A stretch of DNA of 14,574 nucleotides from GCA-020352575 sp041635475 (GTDB lineage Bacteria > Actinomycetota > Acidimicrobiia > Spongiisociales > JAENVV01), in NCBI GenBank assembly GCA_041635475.1, contig JBFKVA010000058.1, forward strand, positions 1 to 14,574, read 5' to 3'. The translations under genes were made by a program, and so were the position numbers. This document shows, piece by piece, positions 6,670 to 13,712 of this stretch. The notes beneath the pieces were generated by a model. That model saw only the letters and a program-made list of their open reading frames with translations, ran no database searches and was not told the DNA's origin. Within the stretch, counting starts at the first letter, position 1. Each line of letters starts with the position of its first letter.

Positions 6670-6972
6670 ATGATTGCCGTCTTCGCCACCGTTCGCGCCA
6701 GGATCGGACGCCGCGACGACCTCATCGCAGCCCTCCGATCCGGGATCGAGGATGCCGCCGCCGAACCGGGGACGATCGTGTACGCCATGCATGCCGATCT
6801 ACGCGACGAGTCACTCCTCCACTACTACGAGCTCTACGACTCGAAGGAGGCGTTCGTGACGCATGCCAAGGCGGCTGGAGTGCGCCTCAACGCCCTGGCC
6901 GACCTCCTGGACGGTCCCCCCGAACTCACCAGGTCTCGACTCGTGGCCGCCAAGGGCCTTCCCCTCGCCTGA
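6670..6972 (+). CDS. Antibiotic biosynthesis monooxygenase (ABM) domain protein
   Basis: A 100-residue single-domain protein of the ABM dimeric alpha/beta-barrel type (quinol monooxygenase YgiN-like). The family pattern is clear: a first strand (MIAVFATVRARIG), a helix (RRDDLIAALRSGIEDAAAEPGTIVYAMHADL), the strand pair ending in LLHYYELYDSKEAFVTHAKAAGV with its typical histidine, and a final helix. Members act as cofactor-free oxygenases on quinols or polyketides, or as heme-degrading enzymes, but many have no known role; nothing here picks one. ATG 6670 is supported by AAAGGAG. It is divergent from the DUF885 gene and ends five bases before the end of the second LLM oxidoreductase, so it is a one-gene unit. 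Confidence 0.88.
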   Translation: MIAVFATVRARIGRRDDLIAALRSGIEDAAAEPGTIVYAMHADLRDESLLHYYELYDSKEAFVTHAKAAGVRLNALADLLDGPPELTRSRLVAAKGLPLA

Positions 6973-6977
6973 CCGTC

Positions 6978-7940
6978 TCACGACACCTGCACCATCGCGG
7001 CCAGCGTCCGCCTCCCGCCATCGTCGTCGGCCGTGACGGGAACCACGGCAACCTGGCTCACGCCGGCCGCCCGGTACCCCTCGAGGCGGTCGGCGATGTC
7101 GCGGCGGCTCCCGATCATTGCCACCGACTCGATGAGGTCGGAGGTGACCGACGCAACGATCTCGGGAAGCGGTGCTCCACTGCGGGCCAGGTCGACGACC
7201 GTCCCGAACCCGGCCTGGGTGAACATCTCGCGGTAGCCGGGTGCTCCCAGGTACATCGCCACCTGACGTCGGACCTGGTCGAGGGCGCGTGGGGAGGGAT
7301 CGACACCGGCCACCACCCATGCGGTGACCGGCATGTCGTCCGGCACCCGCTCCACCTGGGCCCGAACCTGGGCCTCCGTCAGAAGGTTGAGCACGAGCCG
7401 GTCGGCGAGCCGCCCTGCCACCGCAGTCGACCGGGGTCCGAAGGCTGCCATGGCGACTTCTGGGACGGTCGAGGGCACTCCGAGTCGGAAACCGCGGGTG
7501 CGGACCGGGCCCTCGAGGTCGACCCGCTCGCCGGCCAGGAGCGATCGCACGGCTTGAACCGATTGCGTGAGGCGGGATTCGAGGTCGCTCCACTCCCGGC
7601 CGTGCCACTCCTCGGTCACGACCCGGGTCGACGAGCCGAGCGCCAATGCAACCCGGTCGGCGCCTGCCAGCGCCTGGAGGCTGGCCACCCCCATGGCGAT
7701 GCCAGCCACCGTTCGGATCCCGACCCCGAGGGGTCCGACGGTCAGGTGGAGACGGGTTTCACGGGCGGCGGCCCCCGCCAGGGCGAAGGCGTCGAAGCTG
7801 AGCATCTCGCCGATCCAAGCCGCCCCGATTCCTACGTCCTCGGCGGCCACCACCACCTCGAGGGCTTCCAACGGCGGACGGCCGAGCCAGTAGGGCACCA
7901 CGACGGCGAGGGGGTGGCGCTCTCCTCCGGACGTCGCCAT
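6978..7940 (-). CDS. LLM-class F420-dependent oxidoreductase (second of two)
   Basis: A 320-residue luciferase-like TIM-barrel oxidoreductase, expected to use F420 or flavin. Typical features are the N-terminal strand PLAVVVPYWLG, helix VVVAAEDVGIGAAWIGEM, the strand TRLHLTVGPLGVGIRTVAGIA, DRVALALGSSTRVVTEEWHG and a C-terminal SRRDIADRLEGYRAAGVSQVAVVPV. It differs from the first LLM protein in this window and is not a recent duplicate. The open frame extends to 8048, but the start is ATG 7940, whose A is the last base of the dehydrogenase stop codon (TGATG). The overlap implies coupled translation with the acyl-CoA dehydrogenase, so the two may act on one acyl-CoA pathway. Substrate unknown; I cannot assign a subfamily with confidence. 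Confidence 0.92.
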   Translation of the reverse strand: MATSGGERHPLAVVVPYWLGRPPLEALEVVVAAEDVGIGAAWIGEMLSFDAFALAGAAARETRLHLTVGPLGVGIRTVAGIAMGVASLQALAGADRVALALGSSTRVVTEEWHGREWSDLESRLTQSVQAVRSLLAGERVDLEGPVRTRGFRLGVPSTVPEVAMAAFGPRSTAVAGRLADRLVLNLLTEAQVRAQVERVPDDMPVTAWVVAGVDPSPRALDQVRRQVAMYLGAPGYREMFTQAGFGTVVDLARSGAPLPEIVASVTSDLIESVAMIGSRRDIADRLEGYRAAGVSQVAVVPVTADDDGGRRTLAAMVQVS

Positions 7941-9049
7941 CAATCCCTCGGCAGTCCAAGGATGCGCTCGCCGATGATGTTGCGAAGGACCTGGCTGGTT
8001 CCGCCCCCGATCGTGAGCGCCGGGGAGAACGCGAACCCCCACGGCCACTCACCGGGCTCCTCCCCGAACGGGCCAAGGTCGGTCGTGAGCCCTCCTGCTC
8101 CACTCAGGTGCTTGGCAGCCCGCATGACCTTCTGGCCGTGCCGGTCCGCCAGGAACTTCTTGACGGCGGCCTCGGGCCCGGGTTCGCGGCCGGCCACGAG
8201 GTGGGAGACGATCTTGAGTCCCAGCAGCCGCATCACCTCGGCCTCGATGTGGAGCGACACGAGCGTGTCACGTTCGATCGGACCGAGCGGGAGGTGGAGA
8301 CGGGCAAGGTCGAGCAGCGCCGAAGTGTGGGGGCCCATTCCCCACAGCACCCCGCCTTCGGAGAGCGTGACCCGCTCGTTGCCGAGCGTGATCTTGGCCA
8401 GGCGCCACCCGTCGTTCACCGTTCCCACGAGGCAGTCCGCCGGGATGCGGACGTCATCGAAGAACACCTCGTTGAAGTGGCGCCCGCCCGCCATCTCGAT
8501 GATCCCCCGCACCTCGATTCCCGGGAGCCTCATCGGGCATATGAAGTAGCTGATCCCCTTCTGCTTGCTGACGTGGGGATCCGTGCGGGCCAGGAGGACG
8601 CCGAAGTCGGCTCGTTCCGCCCAGGTGGTCCAGATCTTCTGGCCGTTCACGACCCACACGTCGCCGTCCCTGACGGCGGTGGTCCGCAGGGAGGCGAGGT
8701 CAGAGCCCGCGTCGGGTTCGCTGAACAGCTGACACCAGTACTCGTCCCCCGCCAGGGCCGGAGGCAGGTATCGGTCCTTCTGCTCCTGGGTGCCGGCGGC
8801 CAGGATGGTCGGGGCCGCCCACCCGATCCCGATGGGGTTGTCGGGCATTCCGATCCCGGCCTTCGTCAACTCCTCACCCACGATGAGTTGGTGGATGGCG
8901 TCGGCTCCCAGGCCGTACGGGGGTGGGAACTGAGGCGCGACGTAGCCCGCCTGGGCCAGCTGGCGAGACGAGGGTGATGGGTTCTCCGCCAGCCATGACC
9001 GCACCGCGCGGCGCCGAGGATCATCCTCGCCGGGAATGTCGAAGTCCAT
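7940..9049 (-). CDS. Acyl-CoA dehydrogenase family protein (FadE-like)
   Basis: A 369-residue FAD enzyme introducing an alpha-beta double bond into an acyl-CoA thioester. Conserved blocks: an all-helical N-domain (GEELTKAGIGMPDNPIGIG), the FAD/substrate motif CQLFSEPDAGSDLASL, GQKIWTTWAERADF in the beta domain, NDGWRLAKITLGNER, and the C-terminal GGGTSQVLRNIIGERILGLPRD. In MCAD-type enzymes the catalytic Glu directly precedes GTS; here that place is Gly, so the base must sit elsewhere or the protein belongs to a type with a different base or partner. No Shine-Dalgarno sequence precedes ATG 9049, but TAGGTT lies eight bases upstream, suggesting a nearly leaderless transcript; clpC ends only 44 bases upstream, so read-through is possible. 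It is coupled to the LLM oxidoreductase downstream. Confidence 0.93.
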   Translation of the reverse strand: MDFDIPGEDDPRRRAVRSWLAENPSPSSRQLAQAGYVAPQFPPPYGLGADAIHQLIVGEELTKAGIGMPDNPIGIGWAAPTILAAGTQEQKDRYLPPALAGDEYWCQLFSEPDAGSDLASLRTTAVRDGDVWVVNGQKIWTTWAERADFGVLLARTDPHVSKQKGISYFICPMRLPGIEVRGIIEMAGGRHFNEVFFDDVRIPADCLVGTVNDGWRLAKITLGNERVTLSEGGVLWGMGPHTSALLDLARLHLPLGPIERDTLVSLHIEAEVMRLLGLKIVSHLVAGREPGPEAAVKKFLADRHGQKVMRAAKHLSGAGGLTTDLGPFGEEPGEWPWGFAFSPALTIGGGTSQVLRNIIGERILGLPRD

Positions 9050-9057
9050 GGGGGTCG

Positions 9058-9063
9058 AACCTA
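9058..9063 (-). promoter_or_regulatory. Putative -10 element (TAGGTT) of the acyl-CoA dehydrogenase
   Basis: TAGGTT on the minus strand, eight bases before ATG 9049, in the 44-base gap after clpC. No Shine-Dalgarno sequence is present, consistent with a leaderless or nearly leaderless mRNA. Confidence 0.4.
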
Positions 9064-9093
9064 GCGCCCCTCGGACCGGGCCTCGTCTCGTGG

Positions 9094-11601
9094 CTACTCG
9101 CTGTCGGCGAGCTCCTCCACCGGGGGCACATCGGGCGTGTCGAGTGACTCGAACGTGAGCTCGTCCGCGTCGGCGTCGTGGTCGACGACCACGGTGGTAC
9201 CCGCAGCCAGCTGGCCGAGCAACACCGACTCCGCCAGCGGATCCTCCAGGAGCCGTTGGATCGACCGCCGGAGGGGCCGAGCTCCGAGCTCCGGGTCATA
9301 CCCCTTCGTGGCGAGGAACGACTTGGCGGCGTCGGACAGCACGAGTTCCAAGCCCTGTGACTTCAGCTGATCGCGGACTCGCACGAGCATGAGGTCGACG
9401 ATCTCCTTGACCTCATCCAGGGTGAGTTCGTGGAAGACGATGATCTCGTCGAGCCGGTTGAGGAACTCGGGTCGGAAGTGCTTCTTCAGCTCCTCGAGCA
9501 CCTTGAGCTTCATCTTCTCGTAGGTCACGGTGTCGTCGTCGGTCTGGAAACCGATGCTCTTCTTGCGCAGTTCCCGGGTTCCCAGGTTCGACGTCATGAT
9601 GATCACGGTGTTCTTGAAGTCGACCGTCCGGCCCTGGGCATCCGTGAGGCGACCGTCCTCCAGGATCTGGAGCAGGGTGTTGAAGACATCGGGGTGGGCC
9701 TTCTCGACCTCGTCGAAGAGCACAACGGAGAACGGCTTGCGTCGCACGGCCTCGGTCAGCTGGCCACCTTCGTCGTAGCCGACGTAGCCGGGAGGCGATC
9801 CGATGAGTCTGCTGACCGTGTGCTTGTCCATGTACTCGGACATGTCGAGCTGGATGAGGGCCTGCTCGTCCCCGAAGAGGAACGCAGCAAGGCTCTTGGC
9901 GGTCTCCGTCTTCCCGACTCCCGACGGGCCCAGGAACACGAATGAGCCAGCCGGCCGCTTGGGGTCCTTGAGACCGGCCCGGGTGCGCCGGATGGCTCGG
10001 CTGACGGCCGAGATGGCATCCTGCTGGCCGACGATCCGGGTGTGGAGTTCCTCCTCCATTCTCACGAGGCGGGCGGTCTCCTCCTCGGTGAGCCGATGGA
10101 CCGGGATACCGGTCCACTGGGCCAGGACCTCGGCGATCTCGTCGTCACCGATCACCCACGAAGGCTCCTCGCCGGCCGTCCTCAGGGCGGCTTCGGCGGC
10201 GCTCCGGTCGTTGATGAGCGACTTCTCCTTGTCCCTGAGCTGGGCGGCCCGTTCGAAGTGCTGGGCGGCGACAGCTTCGGACTTGTCCGAGCGAACGCGT
10301 GAGAGCTGCTCGTCGAGCTCGGCGATCTCCGGTGAGCCCGCTCGGCGACCGATGCGCATCCGGGATCCCGCCTCGTCGATGAGGTCGATCGCCTTGTCGG
10401 GAAGGAAACGATCCGAGATGTACCGGTCGGCGAGGTTGGCGGCCATGACGAGGGCGGCGTCGGTGTACCGGACCGAGTGGTGCTCTTCGTACTGGTCCTT
10501 GAGTCCATTGAGGATGCGGATCGTCTCGGCCACGGTCGGCTCGTCCACCTGGATCGGTTGGAACCGGCGCTCGAGGGCGGAGTCCTTCTCGAGGTATTTG
10601 CGGTACTCCTCGAGCGTCGTGGCCCCAATGGTCTGCAGCTCGCCCCTGGCCAGCATCGGCTTGAGGATCGAGGCCGCATCGATCGCCCCTTCGGCGGCCC
10701 CGGCCCCGACGAGGGTGTGGATCTCATCGATGAACACGACGACGTCGCCCCGGGTCTTGATCTCCTTGAGGACCTTCTTGAGGCGTTCCTCGAAGTCACC
10801 CCGGTAGCGCGACCCGGCCACGAGAGCACCGAGGTCCAAGGTGTACAGCTGCTTGCCCTCGAGGGTCTCGGGGACGTCGTTGGCGACGATCCGTTGGGCC
10901 AATCCCTCGACGACGGCCGTCTTGCCCACGCCGGGCTCCCCGATGAGGACCGGGTTGTTCTTCGTGCGTCGGGACAGCACCTGCATCACCCGTTCAATCT
11001 CCTTGTGACGGCCGATGACGGGATCGAGCTTGCCCTCGCGGGCGGTCTGGGTCAGGTTGCGGCCGAACTGATCGAGCACTGCGCTGCCGGTCGACGACGA
11101 CTCACCGCGGCCCGAACCCGAGCTGCCCCCGCCCCCGGACGGCGAGGACGGCCGCTCCTCGCTCGCCCCGCCCGACAGGAGCTGGATGACCGTCTGTCGC
11201 ACCTTGGGAAGGTCGGCACCGAGCTTCTGGAGCACCTGGGCGGCAACGCCCTCCCCTTCGCGGATGAGGCCGAGCAGGATGTGTTCGGTCCCGATGTAGT
11301 TGTGGCCGAGTTGGAGCGCCTCGCGGAGCGACAGCTCGAGGACCTTCTTTGCCCTCGGCGTGAACGGGATGTGACCGGACGGAGCCTGCTGGCCCTGGCC
11401 GATGATGTCGACGACTTGCTCGCGGACCGAGTCGAGGCCGATGCCCAGGTCTTCGAGCGCCTTGGCGGCAACGCCCTCGCCCTCGTGGATGAGGCCGAGC
11501 AGAATGTGCTCCGTCCCGATGTAGTTGTGGTTGAGGCCACGCGCTTCTTCCTGCGCCAGGACGACGACTCGCCGGGCCCGATCCGTGAAGCGTTCGAACA
11601 T
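9094..11601 (-). CDS. clpC: ATP-dependent Clp protease ATP-binding subunit ClpC
   Basis: A class I AAA+ unfoldase that feeds substrates to the ClpP peptidase in the cytosol; in actinobacteria ClpC1 is usually essential. The 835 residues contain two Clp_N repeats (about 3-75 and 78-150), a Gly/Ser-rich linker (about 147-178), AAA1 with Walker A GEPGVGKT (221-228) and Walker B VVFIDEIHTL (288-297), a middle UVR-like coiled segment (about 425-462, AQLRDKE at 453-459), and AAA2 with Walker A GPSGVGKT (558-565) and LFDEVEKAHPDV. All catalytic motifs are intact and the length is normal. GAGGAGAG with AGGAG seven bases before ATG 11601 fixes the start. The C-terminus is acidic. Divergent from the polyprenyl synthase; the lysS/folK vicinity is the common actinobacterial setting. 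Confidence 0.98.
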   Translation of the reverse strand: MFERFTDRARRVVVLAQEEARGLNHNYIGTEHILLGLIHEGEGVAAKALEDLGIGLDSVREQVVDIIGQGQQAPSGHIPFTPRAKKVLELSLREALQLGHNYIGTEHILLGLIREGEGVAAQVLQKLGADLPKVRQTVIQLLSGGASEERPSSPSGGGGSSGSGRGESSSTGSAVLDQFGRNLTQTAREGKLDPVIGRHKEIERVMQVLSRRTKNNPVLIGEPGVGKTAVVEGLAQRIVANDVPETLEGKQLYTLDLGALVAGSRYRGDFEERLKKVLKEIKTRGDVVVFIDEIHTLVGAGAAEGAIDAASILKPMLARGELQTIGATTLEEYRKYLEKDSALERRFQPIQVDEPTVAETIRILNGLKDQYEEHHSVRYTDAALVMAANLADRYISDRFLPDKAIDLIDEAGSRMRIGRRAGSPEIAELDEQLSRVRSDKSEAVAAQHFERAAQLRDKEKSLINDRSAAEAALRTAGEEPSWVIGDDEIAEVLAQWTGIPVHRLTEEETARLVRMEEELHTRIVGQQDAISAVSRAIRRTRAGLKDPKRPAGSFVFLGPSGVGKTETAKSLAAFLFGDEQALIQLDMSEYMDKHTVSRLIGSPPGYVGYDEGGQLTEAVRRKPFSVVLFDEVEKAHPDVFNTLLQILEDGRLTDAQGRTVDFKNTVIIMTSNLGTRELRKKSIGFQTDDDTVTYEKMKLKVLEELKKHFRPEFLNRLDEIIVFHELTLDEVKEIVDLMLVRVRDQLKSQGLELVLSDAAKSFLATKGYDPELGARPLRRSIQRLLEDPLAESVLLGQLAAGTTVVVDHDADADELTFESLDTPDVPPVEELADSE
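11241..11305. repeat. Clp_N-encoded direct repeat, copy 1
   Basis: A 65-base segment nearly identical (59 of 65 bases by eye) to 11466-11530, exactly 225 bases (75 codons) away. Both encode HNYIGTEHILLGLI followed by EGEGVAA. This is the known internal duplication of the ClpC N-domain, kept at DNA level by strong codon bias. Confidence 0.8.
11466..11530. repeat. Clp_N-encoded direct repeat, copy 2
   Basis: Partner of the segment at 11241-11305; belongs to the first Clp_N repeat of ClpC. Confidence 0.8.
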
Positions 11602-11736
11602 TTCGACTCTCCTCTACCAACCAACAGGAGCTTGCGCCCCGACCGAGAGTGTACCGAAGGTGGATGTCTAGAACTGGGGCTCTCGGCTCGTCGGGGAGGT
11701 GTCGCCTAAGGGCCGGCAACGTCGTACCCTTCGCCC
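11602..11736. promoter_or_regulatory. Divergent clpC / polyprenyl synthase intergenic region
   Basis: 135 bases. The clpC Shine-Dalgarno AGGAG is at 11609-11613 (minus). A TACACT at 11653-11648 (minus) could be the clpC -10, giving a leader of about 40 bases, though no good -35 stands 16-18 bases further up. I did not find a ClgR-type operator (GTTCGC-N-GCG) by eye. The plus-strand -10 of the synthase gene is listed separately. Confidence 0.4.
11725..11730 (+). promoter_or_regulatory. Putative leaderless -10 element (TACCCT) of the polyprenyl synthase
   Basis: TACCCT ends six bases before ATG 11737, with no Shine-Dalgarno sequence between. Same hexamer and nearly the same spacing as before rlmN. 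Confidence 0.5.
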
Positions 11737-12753
11737 ATGGAGACCCCGAGCATCAAGGACTTCGTCGACCTTCCCGTGATCTGGGAACGAATGGAGCAGC
11801 TCGAGACCCGCCTTCTCGAGGCTTCGGCCAGCGAGGATCCATTCCTCACCAAGGTGGCCCAACATCTCATCCTCGCCGGCGGAAAGCGGTTCAGACCCCT
11901 CCTGGCGCTACTCGCCGCCGAGCTCGGGACGCCGTCCGACGGTCGTCCGATCGACGCCGGGGTGGCAGTGGAGATGATCCACATCGGCAGCCTGTACCAC
12001 GACGACGTCATCGACGAGTCGACGGCACGGCGGGGCGCCGCCTCGGCGAACGCCAACTGGGACAACACCGTCGCCATTCTCGCCGGCGACTACCTCATGG
12101 CCCGGGCCTCGGAGTTGGCGGCTGCCCGACTGGGCCAGGAGTCGGTCCGGCTCCTCGCCTCCACGTACGCATCCCTCGTCCAGGGGCAGGTCCTGGAACT
12201 GCAACTCGACTTCGACCTCTACCACGGCCCCGCCGAGTATGAGCGCGTCATCAGCGGCAAGACCGCATCGCTCATCCGCACCTCGGCCAGGTTGGGGGCG
12301 ATCGCGGCGGACTGCCCACCCGCCCTCGTGGAGGCGGTGAGCGACTGGGCCCACGAGGTTGGAGTCGTCTTCCAGGTGGCCGACGACGTCCTCGACCTCG
12401 TCGCCTCCGACGAGTTCCTCGGCAAGCCCGCCGGATCGGACATCGGTGAGGGGAAGTTCACCCTGCCGGTGCTCTACGCCCTCGAGGGACCGCACGGCAC
12501 ACAGGTGCGGGATCTCCTGTCAACCGGCCAGCCGTACTCGCAAGACATCATCGACGGGGTCATCTCGATCGCCCGCCGGGGCGGCTACGTGGATCGAGCC
12601 CTCGACCGGGCCTCAGAACGACTGGAGCGTGCTTCGCGCATCGTCGACGAGCTGGGCAACCCTCGCGTCCAGGGGGTTCTCCACCGCATGGGTGACTTCC
12701 TCCTCCAGCAGGTGGCGTTCGCCCGCCAGGCCCAGCCGAAGGTCGGGTCCTAG
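11737..12753 (+). CDS. Polyprenyl diphosphate synthase (trans-isoprenyl synthase)
   Basis: A 338-residue trans-prenyltransferase that condenses isopentenyl diphosphate with an allylic diphosphate. GGKRFRP (48-54) binds diphosphate; the first Asp-rich motif is DDVID (89-93) in LYHDDVIDES, the second DDVLD (216-220) in FQVADDVLDL. Lys175 and the GKPAGSDIGEGKFTLP block are also typical. Gly84, the fifth residue before the first motif, is small, which in this family leaves room for a long product chain; so a heptaprenyl-to-nonaprenyl synthase for the menaquinone side chain is more likely than a geranylgeranyl synthase, but chain length cannot be fixed from sequence. The gene appears leaderless (TACCCT six bases before ATG). 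It is alone on the plus strand, divergent from clpC, and its TAG stop shares CTAG with the folK fusion stop. Confidence 0.94.
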   Translation: METPSIKDFVDLPVIWERMEQLETRLLEASASEDPFLTKVAQHLILAGGKRFRPLLALLAAELGTPSDGRPIDAGVAVEMIHIGSLYHDDVIDESTARRGAASANANWDNTVAILAGDYLMARASELAAARLGQESVRLLASTYASLVQGQVLELQLDFDLYHGPAEYERVISGKTASLIRTSARLGAIAADCPPALVEAVSDWAHEVGVVFQVADDVLDLVASDEFLGKPAGSDIGEGKFTLPVLYALEGPHGTQVRDLLSTGQPYSQDIIDGVISIARRGGYVDRALDRASERLERASRIVDELGNPRVQGVLHRMGDFLLQQVAFARQAQPKVGS

Positions 12754-13700
12754 AGCACCCACGGGATCAGCCGCCACTTGACCCGATCCCGGTAGGCCGG
12801 GTACTCGTGGAACCTCCGGATGAGGCGCTCCTCCTCCCGTCCGGCCTTCGTCCAGAAGAACGTGCCCAGGGCGATCGTGGCGACGATGGCGAGGCGCGAA
12901 CCGACCAGGAGCGAAGCCCCACCCGCCAGGAGAAGCACGCCCCCGTAGATCGGATGTCGGGCCAGGGCATAGGCGCCGGTTTGGACGAGTGTCGACGACC
13001 CGACCGGCTCCGGGTATGGCGTGAGGCGCCGCCCGAGGCCGCGCATGGCCAGGAACCCGAGCATGAGGCCGAGCGAGACCGTCAGCAGGCCGAGGCCATT
13101 GGTGAAGGTGTTGCCGTAGGCGTAGGGATCCATCGCCGCCGCCGCCACCCACGCTCCCAGGCCCACCCCCTGGCCGACCACCCACCACCCCCCTCGCTCC
13201 GTGAACCCCTGGCGCCACCACCGGCCCTTGGCTTCCCGGTGGACGTACTGGTCGAGCACCTCGCCCAGCGCATCGCGGGCCGTCGTTCCGTCCGGGAACG
13301 TGAGGTCGGGGAGAAGCTCGACGAGGGGCTCGAGGACGAAGCGCCGCTCGAGGGCGCGGGGATGGGGTACTTCCAGCGAGCCAGTGGCGATCGTCTCTTC
13401 GCCGTAGAGGATGAGGTCGAGGTCGAGCGTACGGGCGGCCCACTTCTGCCTTCGCTCGCGCCGATGGACCGACTCGATGCCGAGTAGTTCGAGCATGAGC
13501 CCTTCGGGTGGGAGGTCGGTGTCGAGCAGGACGATCGCGTTGTAGTACGCACCTTGGTCGGGGTCTCCGACCGGGGCGGTCTCGTACAGCGACGACACGG
13601 CCGTCACCGTACCGAGGGAGCGGAGCCCGGCGATCGCCGAGCGCATGAGGTCGAGGCGGTCCCCCAGGTTGGAACCCAGACCAATGACGGCTCGTGTCAT
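12750..13700 (-). CDS. folK: FolK fused to an ICMT/PEMT-like membrane methyltransferase domain
   Basis: A 316-residue two-domain protein. Residues 1-135 are 6-hydroxymethyl-7,8-dihydropterin pyrophosphokinase, which transfers diphosphate from ATP in folate synthesis: GSNLGDR (9-15), SSLYETAPVG (36-45), the signature KWAARTLDLDL with Mg-binding Asp93 and Asp95, and VPHPRALERRFVLEPL. After a linker (136-168) come three or four membrane helices (about 171-190, 200-220, 252-282) and the isoprenylcysteine carboxyl methyltransferase-type SAM-binding signature ARHPIYGG (247-254), then EEERLIRRFHEYPAYRDRVKW and a terminal IP. No stop or obvious frameshift lies between the halves. The FolK part is expected in the cytosol, tethered to the membrane. 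The start ATG is nine bases after lysS; no Shine-Dalgarno, but TAGCCT lies six bases upstream. The target of the methyltransferase half is unknown. Confidence 0.9.
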   Translation of the reverse strand: MTRAVIGLGSNLGDRLDLMRSAIAGLRSLGTVTAVSSLYETAPVGDPDQGAYYNAIVLLDTDLPPEGLMLELLGIESVHRRERRQKWAARTLDLDLILYGEETIATGSLEVPHPRALERRFVLEPLVELLPDLTFPDGTTARDALGEVLDQYVHREAKGRWWRQGFTERGGWWVVGQGVGLGAWVAAAAMDPYAYGNTFTNGLGLLTVSLGLMLGFLAMRGLGRRLTPYPEPVGSSTLVQTGAYALARHPIYGGVLLLAGGASLLVGSRLAIVATIALGTFFWTKAGREEERLIRRFHEYPAYRDRVKWRLIPWVL

Positions 13701-13706
13701 GGGCAG

Positions 13707-13712
13707 AGGCTA
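13707..13712 (-). promoter_or_regulatory. Putative leaderless -10 element (TAGCCT) of folK, containing the lysS stop
   Basis: TAGCCT on the minus strand, six bases before ATG 13700; its TAG is the lysS stop codon. It could let folK be transcribed apart from lysS as a leaderless mRNA. The same arrangement (TAG stop inside TAGCCT) occurs at 3432. Confidence 0.4.

Noticed and set aside
6604..6792. N-terminal extension of the DUF885 gene up to 6792
   Set aside because: AGGAG stands directly before GTG 6603, family similarity begins there, and the extension overlaps the divergent ABM gene head-on.
7941..8048. N-terminal extension of the second LLM oxidoreductase
   Set aside because: It would overlap the acyl-CoA dehydrogenase C-terminus; similarity starts after ATG 7940, which forms a typical TGATG overlap.
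10477..11709. A 410-codon open frame on the plus strand opposite clpC (with another at 9803-10807)
   Set aside because: Lies antisense to an intact, well-conserved clpC; low-complexity translation rich in Leu, Asp, Glu and Arg mirrors the ClpC codons. GC-rich genomes produce such frames by chance.
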